Source: Cryphonectria parasitica EP155 (taxonomy: Eukaryota > Ascomycota > Sordariomycetes > Diaporthales > Cryphonectriaceae). Taken from it: a stretch of DNA of 64,000 bases. The notes under the pieces were generated by a model that saw only the letters and a list, made by a program, of their open reading frames with translations, was not told where the DNA came from and made no database searches. The position numbers and the translations under genes were made by a program. The stretch lies in assembly GCF_011745365.1 (NCBI RefSeq), contig NW_024468910.1, positions 698,068-762,067 of the forward strand, given 5' to 3'. Shown in pieces: positions 1 to 11,400 of this stretch (the stretch's first letter is position 1; each line of letters opens with the position of its first letter).

Positions 1-227
1 CTGTGCAGATGAGGACAGCAAACTAAGGCCACACGGGCACAAGAACAGGGTGAAAAACCTGTCTTAGACCTGTCCAAAGGGTTCAAAATTGAAAAGAAGA
101 GAAAGGATGCTTCATTGTTGCTTATAGCTAAAGAATTTGAAAAGTGGGTGGTATCCTTTATATGTATGAGGACCCTTGACCCACTGTACTCCATGTCCCA
201 CGGACTACCACCCTGGCCACCACAACA
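1..227 (-). repeat. Family B LTR-like unit, cut by the window edge
   Basis: Matches the complete units at 2235-2559 and 29708-30026 from the start of the window to the shared end CCACAACA. In the opposite orientation the unit would begin TGTTGTGG and carry a TATA-like ACATATAAAGG about 60 bases in, which is why the minus strand is taken as sense. It lies directly against a copia fragment. Its other end is outside the window, so a target duplication cannot be tested. Confidence 0.8.
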
Positions 228-560
228 GTGGTATCTGTGCTTGAGAAGTGCTTGGTTTTCAGACGACGGACTGTGGCTGTATCTCGAGGTTACAGATAGC
301 GGGAGGGAAATATCCGGCCTTGTTTGAGTCATTGAATACATCAGGGGGAAATTGCCTGATTGATACTCTGTGATGGCCTTGCTTGAGGCCTGGCCATTGT
401 ATGGCTTAGCTAGAGCTAGGGATCCTGAGGCAAACGGAATAGGTGATGGCTTCACATCCTCATAGCGCCCTAGTTCTGATTTCAATGTGGCAGCTTCTAG
501 AGAATTAAGCTCGAAGAATGTATTCACATACTCTACTTGCATGCTTAGAAGACTTCCTGA
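228..560 (-). pseudogene. Ty1/copia reverse transcriptase fragment
   Basis: Minus-strand translation gives the C-terminal part of a copia-type reverse transcriptase. The residues LMYSMTQTRPDIS, followed by a VTSRYSH-like stretch, are the hallmark block after the YVDD region of copia polymerases, where members read LMYAMTQTRPDI and VSRY. About 40 residues upstream in the same frame is a segment containing ELGRYEDVKPSPIPF, in the position where the family has its KPVSTPM-like motif. Small indels break the frame near 250 and 340. Nothing else of copia pol remains: the left side is cut by the family B unit and the right side fades near 560. It is less AT-rich than the following kilobase, so RIP has touched it less. 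Confidence 0.75.
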
Positions 561-861
561 TTTTAATACTACTGTAGCAAAAGGTAGCTAAATGGGGCTA
601 CCGAACGGAATAAAATTGCTGATTGCAAGGGATAAAAAGAGAGCTCTCAGACCTCAAGTTAATCTCTCTTGAAATACATGTAATAATTAATCTATAATAT
701 TTCAAGAGCTATTTATAACATTAATAAATAAAACTCTTATTACAAAAAGTTAATTATTTCATATAATTACAAGTACTAATATTAGACAAACTTATATTAC
801 TCTTGTATTTTTTATTCACGAATTGAGAAAGATTATAAGTTCCGATCAACTCTGATTCTTC
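561..861. other. Unassigned AT-rich spacer
   Basis: No frame longer than a few dozen codons and no similarity to the repeats elsewhere in the window that I can see. It grades from the copia fragment into TA-rich sequence typical of RIP-decayed DNA. Confidence 0.4.
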
Positions 862-1632
862 TTATTCTAGCTCTGCTATTCAAAACAGAAGCAGTTCAGC
901 AATCTCTGAAAGCTTCTGCTTCATAGCAATATTCAAAGTTGTTATGCTATCTTCATTCGCCTGCTCTGAATCAGCTCCATGCTTTAATAGCAGCTGCATA
1001 CAATCAGTATTTTCATAACGGATAGCTATAACAAGCAGTGTATCTTTATATAAGTTTGTGCTGTTTATATTTTTTAAGCAAAGCTCTCAAGCTTCAGAGC
1101 AGTCTTCCAAAAGGAGCTGCAGAAGCATATGGCCTTCAGTCGTATTTTTTGCTGAAAGATGGAGTGCTGTATCTCCTAAACAATCCTGCTGAAGCAAGTC
1201 AATGCTAGTATGCAGCAAAAGCTTCACAATATCCTTTTTATTATTCTAAAAACGCTCTATGAGTATACGGAGAACAAAGTGAAATATTGCATCGCCATCA
1301 TCGTAAGAAATTGGAATATTGAAATCCATATCGCTATTGAACAGCAAGAGCTGCAGCATTTCTAACCCGCACAAACATACATCGAAGAACACTCATGTTT
1401 GCGGCTTTATCAGCACGATTTTCAAATCAAGCAGCAGCTGAACCTTTTCAATATCCCTAGCTAGGATAGCAGATGCAAGAGCTGCTGATTCTGCATCTGT
1501 CTTTCGGCTATCTTCGAGGAATAGCGAAGAAGAGCTATAGCAGGAAAAGCATAATGTTGCAGGAGAGCCTGATAAATGAGATAATATCAGTAACATAAGC
1601 GAGTCCATGGCGTTTAAGAACGAAATGAACAA
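862..1632 (-). pseudogene. Ankyrin-repeat protein pseudogene
   Basis: Minus-strand translation shows successive ankyrin-type units. One contains GDTALHLSAKN followed by GHMLLQLLLED (about 1085-1185); another contains CMQLLLKHGADSEQ (about 961-1005). The most N-terminal part is an open stretch of 79 codons from 1632, with IEKVQLLLD typical of an ankyrin helix pair. The frame is interrupted by in-frame TAG/TAA codons that read as CAG/CAA if the RIP change is undone, and by at least one frameshift near 1390. Ankyrin proteins are protein-interaction scaffolds and are abundant in fungi, so the original function cannot be told. This is the only host-like gene remnant recognised in the window. Confidence 0.7.
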
Positions 1633-2234
1633 GCAGAAAAAAATAAATGCTGTGCTATTTGCTTAAAACTTTATAAATTCTGCTAAATTTATACTATATT
1701 TATATTACTTTTTTGTATATCAATATGCTATTAGATATAATCAAGAAGACATGAATATATAGCTTTTATAAATAGATACGCTTATTGGAATAAGCAGCTC
1801 CTTTAATTCGGAAAACATATTTTGTAAACTCAGCTGAAGTACTATCTTTGAAAAGAGGAATCTGTAAATCTGCTAAATTCTATAATTCGAAATAATAGCT
1901 AAAAAAAGCAATTTGTTTTTAAAATAATACTGCAGTACTAACACTACTAATACTATTAATAAATAATAGCAATAGCTGTAGCTATTTCTTGAAGATTAAA
2001 TTAACATATAAACAACAGATGCATTTGATTCGAGGAGTATAGAATTCTATAAAGCGCAATTAGGAAATCCAAACCATTATTGAGATACAAAATGGGATCT
2101 GAGCTTATGAATATTACTTTTTGCTCAAATCAGATATTAAACTTTGAACATATTGGAACAATATGACTGTTTTTTCTATATATGCAATAGGTTTTACTAA
2201 AGCAAAGTACTCATTTTCCGGCTGCTATTTACAT
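1633..2234. other. Unassigned AT-rich spacer
   Basis: Very AT-rich sequence without a usable frame or a recognisable repeat. Its last four bases, ACAT, are duplicated on the far side of the next family B unit. Confidence 0.4.
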
Positions 2235-2559
2235 TGAATCAGAACTAGGGCGCCGTCGCTCTCGAAAGAAAAAAAAAGGAACAAACAGCTGCCGAAGCAA
2301 TGAGCAAGAGCTCGTGCAACTCAAGCGTGCTTGTACAGATGAGGACAGCAAACTAAAGCCACACGAGCGCAAGAACAGGGTGAAAAACCTGTCTTAGACC
2401 TGTTCAAAGGGTTCAAAATTGAAAAGAAGAGAAAGGATGCTTGCTTGTTTTTTTTATAGCTAAAGAATTTAAAAAGTGAGTGATATCCTTTATATGTATG
2501 AGGACCCTTAACCCACTGTACTCCATGTCTCACGGACTACCACCCTAGCCACCACAACA
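2235..2559 (-). repeat. Family B solo LTR-like unit with ACAT duplication
   Basis: Complete 325-bp unit starting TGAATCAGAACTAGGGCG and ending CCACAACA on the plus strand (TG...CA ends). It is flanked by a perfect 4-bp direct repeat, ACAT at 2231-2234 and 2560-2563. No coding capacity. TG/CA ends, a TATA-like motif on the minus strand and several separate copies suggest a solo LTR or a short non-autonomous LTR element. A 4-bp duplication is shorter than the 5 bp used by families A and X here. Confidence 0.75.
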
Positions 2560-2690
2560 ACATATAAACTATATATTTTCAAAAGTATATCAGAATCAAT
2601 TAAAATATACAAAGTTTGAAATTAAGGTCTACTATATGTGAGTTCCGAAATTACTTAAATTTCAAATTTGAAATTTAGTTACTACTTTAT

Positions 2691-3026
2691 TATTATAACC
2701 CATCCAGTATGCAAGTCACAGGAAAGACCCGGCCAACAAAGAACCAGGTATCGCAACTCAGTGTCGGACAACAGACAGTATTACATAACCAGGGTTAGGG
2801 TTATAATGGTTGCACAGTCAAAGAAGTTAACGATCGACTCTGTTAACCAGTTGAAGAAGTCAATAACCGACTCTGTCAACCCCTACTGAAGAGCTGAATA
2901 TATAAGAATACATTCATTACTACTAGATAGACTATCAGAATATAGCTCTTCAGTTATTAATCTAAGTATTCATTTATTATATACTTGAATAGCTTTAAAA
3001 GCGAATAATTAATACTTATACGGATT
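2691..3026 (+). repeat. A0 5' LTR, first part (remainder 17896-18000)
   Basis: Has the constant ends of the family A LTR but its own central cassette (about 2815-2885), containing a duplicated motif around TCGACTCTGTTAACCAG / CCGACTCTGTCAACCCC where A2 and A3 have the GATCGCTGGCGAG repeats. The TATA-like GAATATATAAG follows the ACTGAAGAGCT arm near 2888-2905. The last part of the LTR lies beyond the inserted A1. Confidence 0.8.
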
Positions 3027-3473
3027 TGTAATGAGCACTGCAGTAATCCGAAGATTTCAAAGTATACAAAGGGTTTTATGCTAATAAGAGCGATGCCAAG
3101 TATAGGCCTTGAATACGGAAATACAACTGAGTAACTATGCAAGTATTCACTGCTTTTGGAGCTATTAGAGTAGGAGAGTAATCTGATACTTAGATTAATA
3201 ACTGAAGAGCTATGTACTGAATCTATCTAATGGTAATAAATGCGCGGTTATATATCCAGCTCTTCAGTATGGATTGCGGGGATTGCTGGCGAGCTTAGCA
3301 ATCCAAGGTATGAAGCTCGCTGGGATTGCTAGCAAGCTCATCGATCCTCCCTTCTTTACAACCCTAACCCTGGATTATGTAATCAATGCTTTGTTAGAAC
3401 GTTGAATTCTTGATACCTGGTTCTTGTTATTCGTAACCTGTTTCGTAATCTGCATGTTGGATGGATTATAACA
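3027..3473 (-). repeat. A1 3' LTR
   Basis: Plus-strand text runs TGTAATGAGCACTGCAG to GGATTATAACA. It shares with the LTR at 17444 subfamily marks not seen in A2, such as GGCCTTGAATACGGAAATAC and the AGTAGGAGAGTAATCTGATAC stretch. Confidence 0.9.
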
Positions 3474-3538
3474 TCATCTCCCTTCTATCAGTTGTTATTC
3501 TCAACGATCTTCTGTAAGTATTTTAGCAAGTTTTCCGT

Positions 3539-4183
3539 ATGCATGATCTTGCCTTCTTAATCGAGATGAATAATAAAGTTGCGAAACCGAAATCTTCGAA
3601 TCCTCGTTCTAACAGAAAGAAGCAGAAAAGCTTTCTTCTTCAGTCTATTTTTTTAAACAGTTTCAATATGCATTCTTGTTCCTATTGTAACAATTGGAGC
3701 CTGAAGTTGTATATTGTTTCTCCTTACGATTCGTTCCGTTATTCAGAGTATGTTTCTCAGAATTGCGCTAAGTGCGATGTTCTGGAATCAACGAATGCTG
3801 CTAAACTTCTTCTCACTTCTACTCAATACCAAAAACTGAAGGATGAGATAGAGGAGTTGGAGCTAAAATTAACTAGGTTGCATTAACAAAAGAAGGTATA
3901 GCGTGAAAGGATATCTCGAGCTATCCGTTAAAATCTCAAGAATCTCGAAGAGCTTGAGAAGGAAAAGGCTGAGAAGGCTAAAGCTGAGAAGGTGCGTATT
4001 GCTGCTGAAGTGCAGGCTATAGTAGCTGAGAAATCTGCTATTGTAGCTGAAGATTCTTCTTTTGAGAGTTTTGATTGGAATTCTGTAAACTTGGGGAATT
4101 CAGTAGTGGATTAGTTAGGTTTCCTGGAGAGTGAAATTTCTGAAGCCTCTGAGCTTCGGTTCAGGGCGGAGCGATCGTTCTAG
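3539..4183 (+). pseudogene. A1 antisense accessory gene, alpha version
   Basis: One frame of 215 codons from ATG 3539 to TAG 4181-4183, on the strand opposite gag-pol. The first 115 codons are open. The N-terminus MHDLAFLIEM is shared with the intact gene in A5. A degenerate cysteine array starting CSYC follows (two of the six expected cysteines read as tyrosine, TGT to TAT), then a Lys/Glu-rich coiled coil with IEELELKL and the acidic motif SFESFDWNSV near the end. The internal TAA after LH occurs at the same place in A1-A4, so it is either an old shared lesion or not a stop in the original transcript. The final TAG overlaps the pol stop on the other strand (4180-4182). Confidence 0.75.
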
Positions 4184-5458
4184 ATGCTGGTTTCTTTTCT
4201 TTTTTAATACTCAGCTACTTTTTTCTGAGCATTTTTAATGTTTTTCTGTAATTCCTACGAATTTTCACTTGCTGAATAATCTTTCCATTTGATAAGGTAT
4301 TCCCTCGTACTGTTTATGCTTTTGTATCTGAGAATCTTTTCTACTTCATATTCTAATTCATTGTTTTCCACTTCCGCTGCATCATCCGCTAGTATTTCCT
4401 ATGCTGCTAATTCCAGCAGTAAGATATAGAAAACTAGATATATTCTTATCCTATAAGATAATGCTAACTTATAATTAATTAGGGAAATTTATTATAGAAT
4501 TTTGAATAATTCTAACTTTTTGTAATCAAGTTTGTTGCTGGATCTAGTTGTTTTAATATTTTTCCGAAGTAGGTAGATCTTATTTCCCTTCTATAGGATT
4601 GGTTTCTCAATTCTTTTGAAGTTTGTATATTGTATTATTCGTTTCTGAATGAATTATAGTTCTAATTGGAGTTCTTTCTGAACTTTCTTAATCTTTTTAA
4701 CTTTTTTGTTTGCAGCTTCTGCATCTGCTTCTAGCAATGCTTTATAATAAGCTGTTGAATTATATCTATAGAATATGAAGAATAATAACTTCTTTATTAT
4801 ACTTATATCTGCATTATTATAAGCAAATTATATAAGAAATAATAGATTAATCTAATTATTCTATTTCTAGTTGATATAGTATTAAAGATACTATTCAATA
4901 ATCTGATTTATTCTTTCTATTTATTTATCTATTTGCAGATGAAATGCTATAAACATTCTGTAATATATTCTAAGCTGTTTTATAAGCAAAATCTAAAATT
5001 TTGAATTGAACTTTCTATTTCTATTAGAGATTACTTCTTCTAGTATGCTACAATTAGCAATAATCATTCTAAGAAATGCATATGCAAGTTCTTCTGCTAT
5101 ATTGCTTTCCTTATAAAGAAGGAAGTAAGCATACTTGCTTAGTTTGCAAACTATTACTAGAATGCTATTATATTGTATTTTAGTTAAGAGTTCTTATAAG
5201 AAAGATAGCTTAATAATAAAGTTTAGATTGATAGATTATTACATAGTTATAAATACTAATAAGAGATGCAGTAGTTTATAAAGCTTATATCTTTCTGCTT
5301 TGTTTTTCTTGCAGCTGTTGTATTATTATAAAAAGTTTTCAATTCTCTTTCTAAAGCTTAGCAGATTCTAGTATCTTTTGATGCATTTATAGATTGCTTT
5401 AACTTCCTAGTATTCATATGCTAGTGCACTATATATATTCTTAATATAGTTATCTTAT
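4180..5458 (-). pseudogene. A1 pol, integrase C-terminus and chromodomain
   Basis: Minus-strand translation, aligned to A5, covers the C-terminal half of integrase and the chromodomain, ending in the overlapping stop at 4180-4182. Many CAG/TGG codons have become TAG. The upstream part of pol resumes at 12891 after the inserted A2. Confidence 0.85.
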
Positions 5459-5911
5459 TGTAATGAGCACTGCAGCAATCCGAAGATTTCTAAGTACACG
5501 AAGGGGTTTATGCTAACAAGAGCGGTATCAAAGTGTCAAGTCCTTGAATACGGAACCGTACAAGTCCTAATAAGCGATGCAAGTGTTCACTGCCTTTGGA
5601 GCTACTTAGTATATGAAACTGAATACTTAGATTAACAACTGAAGAGCTATATACAATGATCTGTTTAATGGTAATGAACGTGTGATTATATATTCAGCTC
5701 TTCAGTGTAGCTTGTTGGGATCGCTAGCGAGTTTAGCGATCCAAGGTGTGAAGCTTGTTGGGATCGCTGACGAGCCCAACGATTCTCCTTCCTTTACAAC
5801 TCTAATCCTGGATTATATAATCAATGCTTTGTTAGAACGTTAGATTCTTGATATCTGATTCTTGTTACTCGTAATCTGTTTCGTAATCTGCATGTTGGAT
5901 GAGTTATAATA
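5459..5911 (-). repeat. A2 3' LTR
   Basis: Plus-strand text starts TGTAATGAGCACTGCAG and ends GAGTTATAATA (TAACA after RIP). It carries the same central cassette as its partner at 12436. Confidence 0.9.
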
Positions 5912-5929
5912 TCATCTCCCTTCTATCAG
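5912..5929 (-). promoter_or_regulatory. Polypurine tract of A2
   Basis: Read on the minus strand, the bases just before the 3' LTR are CTGATAGAAGGGAGATGA, a purine-rich block in the position of the plus-strand primer. The same block lies against the 3' LTR in A1, A3, A4 and A5 (AGGAGGGAGATGA in A3). Confidence 0.7.
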
Positions 5930-5975
5930 TTATTATTCCCAATGATCTTCTGTAAGTATTCTAGCAAATCTCCGT

Positions 5976-6629
5976 ATCTATGATCTTGCTTTCCTAATTG
6001 AGATGCTGAATAGAATTAACAAAGTTGCAAAACCGAAATTCTCGAATCCTCGCTCTGATAAAAAGAAGCAGAAAGATCTCCTTCTTCAGTTCATTCTTTC
6101 AAACAGTTTCGATATGCATTTCTATTCTTATTGCAACAGTTGAGGCCTGCAATCGTGTATCGTTTCTCCTCACGATTTATCTCGTTGCTCGGAGTGCGTT
6201 TCCCAGAATCGCGCTAAGTACGACGTTCTGGAGCTGATGAACGCTGCTGAACTCCTCCTTATCTCTACTCAGTATCGAAAGCTGGAGGATGAGATAGAAG
6301 AGTTGGAGTTGAAGTTGCTTCGACTGCATTAACAAAAGAAGATGTGGCGTGAGAGGATGTCTCGGGCTATTTGTCGAGGTCTCAAGAACTTCGAAGAGCT
6401 TGAGAAAGAGGAGGCTGAGGAAGCTGAGGCTGAGAGGGTGTGTGTTGCTGCTGAAGTGCAAGCTGTAGTAGCTGAGGAATCTGCTGTTGTAGCTGGAGAT
6501 TCTTCTTTTGAGAGTTTTGACTGGAATTCTGTGGATCTGGGGAATGCAGTAGTGGATTAGTTGGGTTTCCTGGAGGGCGAGATCTCTGAGGCCCCTGGAC
6601 CTCGCTCCGGGGCGGAGCGGTTGTCTTAG
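5976..6629 (+). pseudogene. A2 antisense accessory gene, alpha version
   Basis: 218 codons in one frame, opposite to gag-pol. The start codon position reads ATC. The translation has the conserved LAFLIEM N-terminus, a cysteine array whose later part reads RCSECVSQN (overall spacing C-x2-C-x7-C-x9-C-x2-C-x7-C when compared across copies), a long charged coiled coil (IEELELKL, then KNFEELEKEEAEEAEAE) and the acidic tail FESFDWNSVDL. Internal stops are TGA in the cysteine region, the shared TAA after LH, and TAG after VVD. No intron is needed, unlike in A5. The last TAG (6627-6629) overlaps the pol TAA (complement 6626-6628), a tail-to-tail pair. Confidence 0.75.
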
Positions 6630-9600
6630 GTGCTGGCTTTCCTTTTCCAATATTCAGCTACTTTTCCCTGAGCATTTTTAACGTTTTTCTGTGGTTTCCA
6701 AGAATTTTCGCTTGCTGAGTAATCTTTCCATTTGATGAGATATTCCCTCGTATTGTCTGTGCCTCTGTGCTTGAGAATCTTTTCCATCTTATACTCTGGT
6801 TTATTGTTTTCTACTTCTGCTATATTGTCTGTTAGTATTTCCTATGCTGCTAGTTTCAGCAGTGAGATGTGGAAAACCGGATATATTCTTATTCCATGGG
6901 ATAGTGCAAGTTCGTAGTTAACTGGGGAGATTTTTCGTAGAATTTTGAATAGTTCCAACTTTTTATGGTTGAGTTTGTTGCTGGGTCTGGTTGTTTTGAT
7001 GTTTTTTCGAAGTAGGTAAGCCTTATCTCCCTTCTGTAAGATTGGTCTCTCAATCCTTTTGGAGTTTGCATATCATACTATTCGTTTCTGAACGAATCGT
7101 AGTTCTGATCGGAGTTTCTCCTGAACTTTCTTAATCTTTTTAACTCTTTTATTCGCAGCTTCTGCATCTGCTTCTTGCAATGCTTCGTAGTAGACTGTTG
7201 GATTATATTCATAGAGTACGAAGAATAGTGATTTCTTTATCATGCTTATATCTGCGCTATTATAAGCGAACTGTGCAAGAAGCAATAGATCAATTCAGTT
7301 GTTCTGTTCCTAGTTAATATAGTATTGAAGATATTATTCGATAATCTGATTCATTCTTTCTGTCTGTTCATTTATTTGTGAGTGAAATGCTATAGATATT
7401 CTGTAATGTATTCCGAGCTGTTTTATAAGCGAAGTTTAAAACTTCGAATTAAACTTTCTATCTCTATTGGAGATTACTTCTTCTAATATGCTGTAATTAG
7501 CGATGATTGTTCTGAGGAATGTATATGCGAGTTCTTCTGCTGTACTGCTTTCCTTATAGGGAAGAAAATAAGCATACTTGCTTAATTTGCAAACTATTAC
7601 TAGGATGCTATCGTATTGTATCTTAGTTAAGAGTTCTTGTAAGAGAGATAGCTTAGTAATGAAGTTTAGACTGATGGATTGCTAAATAGTTGTAAGTACT
7701 AGTAAGGGATGCAGTAGTTTGTAAGGCTTGTATTTTTCTGCTTTATTCTTTTTGTAGCTATTGCATTGTTATAAGATATTCTCAATCCTTTTCCTAAGAT
7801 TTAATAAGTTCTAGTATCTTTTAATACATTCGTAGATTGCTCTAACTTCTTGATGCTCATATGCTAGTATACTGTATACATTCTTGATGTAGTTGTTTTG
7901 TTTATTCGGAATTATTGATTCTGGATTCCTTTCCGAGAGTTCGATTCTGAGAGCTGCGTTCAGTTCTTTGTATGCATTAACGAGATTTTCTAACTCATCT
8001 TGGGCGAAGATGTTCTGTATGTTCGAAGAATCTGCATCTCGATAGTCTGATCTTCTGCTGAGAGCGTCTGCTTGTTCGTTCTCCGAGCCTTTGTAGTGCA
8101 CAATCTTGAAATCGAATTGTAAGAGGAATTCTGCTCATCTGACTTATTGCTTATTCAAAATCTTGATTGTTATAAATGTAGTTAGATTCTTATAATCTAA
8201 GTAAATTATAATCGGGTGTTGTATGCTAATGAAATAGTATTGCTACTTCTCGAAAGCTTTTACTATTGCTATAAGTTTTTAATCAGGGATTCCGTAGTTG
8301 ATTTCCGAGCTATTCAACTTCTTTGAGAAATTGCTTATAATCCTTAAACGTTCTTGGTTGTTTTGCTGATCAAGTTGTTTTCCGAATGCATATTCTGATG
8401 TATTGATCTTAACTTCAAAGGGTTTGTGGAGATCTGCTTTATACAGAATTGGTTCTGAGATAATATGCCTGATGATCTCGTTGAAAGCTTCTTGTGCCTT
8501 GGAGGTTCATTCGAAAGGCTATTTCTTTTTGATGAGATTTGTAAGAAGGTGTATGATCCGGCTGTAGTTTCTAATGAACTGCTTATAGAAGTTAATGTAT
8601 CTAAGGAAAGATCTAACATCTCTGATATTTCTGGGAATTGGCTAGTTCCTAATAGCTTCCATCTTATCTTTCTGTGGCTTGATATATTCTAGCTTGATTG
8701 TAAATCCGAGGTAGTTAACTTTTTGTATGTAAAAGTGGCTCTTTGCGGGTTCTACAAGGAGTTTCGCATTCTGAAGCGTTTGCAATACTATCTTCATATG
8801 TTTCTTGTACTCTTCCAGTGTTTGAGAGTAGATAAGGATATTGTTGAGGTAGGCAATGACGAACTGATCCAGGTGCTTGTATAGAACGTGATTGATCATT
8901 TCCTGGAACAAAGCTGAAGCATTTATTAAATCAAAGAGCATAACCAAATATTCGTAGTGTTCGTAGCGTGTTCTGAAAGCAGTTTTCCATTCTTCTTCTT
9001 TCTTTACTCTGATCAGATTATAAGCTCCTTTTAGATTTAGAACTGTAAACTACTGAGCTCCTTGCAATCTATCTTGTAGTTCCTTGATGAGTGGCAACGG
9101 ATATCGGTTCTTGATTGTAATATTATTGAGTTGCCTGTAATCAATGCATAGCCTGAGCTTGCTGTTTTTCTTGGGTATAAACAGGATGGGGTATTCTGCT
9201 GGTGATTGCAATGATTGTATGTATTCTTTCTTAAGATTCTCATCGAGATACTCCCTAAGTGTCTCTAGCTGTGCTTTGTCTAGTTTGTAGATGGGGAAGA
9301 ATTTGGGCTGTTTCCCTTCTTGTAGCAGAATCTTGTAGTTGTATAAGCTGTATTCTGGCAATCCCGTATCCAATTCTTCCTGGAATAGTTTCTTGAACTT
9401 GTAATATTCTCGTAGTATGTTCGCGAGTGTTGGTTCTGATCCTTGTGCTGTTTCTGCTATCTGGAGGAACAGTAGGTATTGCTAAGCGTGCTTCTTTTTG
9501 TTCGTTGTTTTTGGTGACGTTTTTGAAAGCCTTAAGCGTTCGCTCCGGGCCGGACCGAGCGTTCGAGAGCCTGGTTTCGAGGTTTTTCCCGTATGAGTCT

Positions 9601-11400
9601 ACAATTCACATTCTGAAGCTTCTTCTTATTGCTCCGGAGCGAACCGACTTGCTGAGGGTCTTGCTTCCATTGTTTTGCTAATCTGTTGGCGCTCTGGCAC
9701 TGTTTGGGTTCGCTTATTACTAGGTCCTTCTCCTTGAACTGCTAGCTCTGCTGGTTTGGAGATATGTATAAAGTTGTGTGAAGCTTCTTTTCCTGAGTAT
9801 TCTTCAACCACTGGCTTCAATCCTGCGCTGTTGATTGTAACTATCTCTCTGGGTACAGCTTGTTCCCATGAGATCTGGCTAGTAGTCCAATCGATTCGAG
9901 GATTGTGCTCTTTGAGCTATAGAAGCTCTATAATCAGCTCATGTTGTGCTGTATCCGTGATATCAAAAGAAGCTCTGATTACATATCCTTGGATCAAGAC
10001 AGATAAATGATTAGTCTTCTTATTGATTACTCCTTGGTTATATGCAACAGATTGTTCTTCTACAGTGCTGAGAGTGTATAAGCATCTCTTCCATTTCTAT
10101 TGTAGTTGTATCTGATTAATAATGTATAGAGATATAAAGTTTCCCTAAGCGCTACTATCCAATAGTATGCTGTATTTATATCCTTGAATGTATATATCGA
10201 ACTTAATGTGAGCGTAATCTGTTCTAGAAGCTTTACATAGGAACTGTTCTAGTCTGATCGTCTGCAGTCCCTTTACAGGCGATCCTATCCTTTTGGATTC
10301 ATCGAGAACTGTTTATCCTTCTGAGCCTACTTCGCTGCTTCTCGAGCAAGCTTCTTAGCTTGTTTTTGCCTGTATTGTTATTATTCCTGATCTTTCTTCT
10401 GTTAATGCTAGTTGCAAATCTTATTATTAATGTAAATCGTACAGAGTATCGTTTTGTACTGCCACCATTTTATCTTCTTATCTATACATTGCATGGGATA
10501 GTTATTCAGTAGCCCGATGTATGCATTATAGTGCTATTTGTTGAGAACTTCTCTGAAGCGGAGTTCCTTTTCTTCAATAGCTTGAAGGATTTGTTCTGAT
10601 TCTCTAATGGAGAACCATTCGTATTGCATCTTATCTGAGAAATGCGTTCTGCAGCTATGATAGGTGCAGGAAATCCAAGCTAGTTCGTGGTATAGGTTAT
10701 GAAGTGAACTAATCCAAGAGTCCTCATCTTCTCGTGCTTCGATGTTCTGCAAGGGGATGCAGGCAAAGAGCTCTTCCAATCCTATCCTATAGACGAGATA
10801 TTCAATCCATATTATTTCCTTGTTCCATTCAATGCTGAAGGGAAACCTTCCTGTAAATTTCTTGGATTCATTGTTTATAGAAGACTCCGGTAAATCGTTA
10901 GATCGTTCGTTCTAGCTTGATCTTTCCGTTGCCTGAGAGACGTTTTCGGTATTGTTTAAGTATTCATACCAGTAACCAAGGAAGTACCATTCTTTATTTA
11001 TATCCCTAGTTATAGTGCTTGGCGTAAGCGATGAAGAATGTTGAAGGGTATCGTTGCTAAGTTCTTCTTCCAATGCCTGAATGCTTTGTTCCGTGATATC
11101 GGAGCAGTTCGAGTTGTTGCTGCTTGTAATCATGCTGAGCGTATACCCTCGCCCTGCTATTGCTATTTGTCTGCAGCGCTTAGGTTTCTGAGAGAATCAT
11201 CCTAAACCTTTCTTACTCAAGAGGTATGTTAAGCAGTTATCATTATAGCAGAATGTTCAGCTGAGACTTCCGTAATTAACAGAATCCGATACTTGCTCCA
11301 AGAAGATGTTTTTATTCAGTTGATTGGATTTCTATTGCCAAGCGATATTCACCTAGCATTCTTTCTAAACTAGTTGCTATTTGTTCTTCCAGAGTTAATA
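6626..11400 (-). pseudogene. A2 pol: protease, RT, RNase H, integrase, chromodomain
   Basis: Reading the minus strand in order: a retropepsin-like site LLDSSAQGNF (about 10130-10170; usual form LLDSGA), reverse transcriptase (about 8642-9373) with [11 protein letters not shown] and YLNN at 8840-8851 where active enzymes have YLDD, RNase H (about 7900-8600), integrase (about 6900-7870), and a chromodomain with EYKMEKILKHR and YLIKWKDYSASENSW at about 6650-6803. The D-to-N changes are TG-to-TA transitions, as expected from RIP. Stops in every domain mean no functional polyprotein. Integrase C-terminal chromodomains target chromoviruses to heterochromatin in characterised relatives, which fits the nested context. 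Confidence 0.9.

Noticed and set aside
3450..3540. GTAAGT just upstream of the accessory start (also near 39186) as a 5'-UTR intron donor
   Set aside because: No convincing acceptor upstream of the ATG could be found; noted only.
6177..6650. 157-codon minus-strand open frame, one of the longest in the window
   Set aside because: It is the antisense shadow of the A2 accessory gene; the plus-strand frame has conserved cysteines, coiled coil and DFDW-type end across copies, the minus frame has none.
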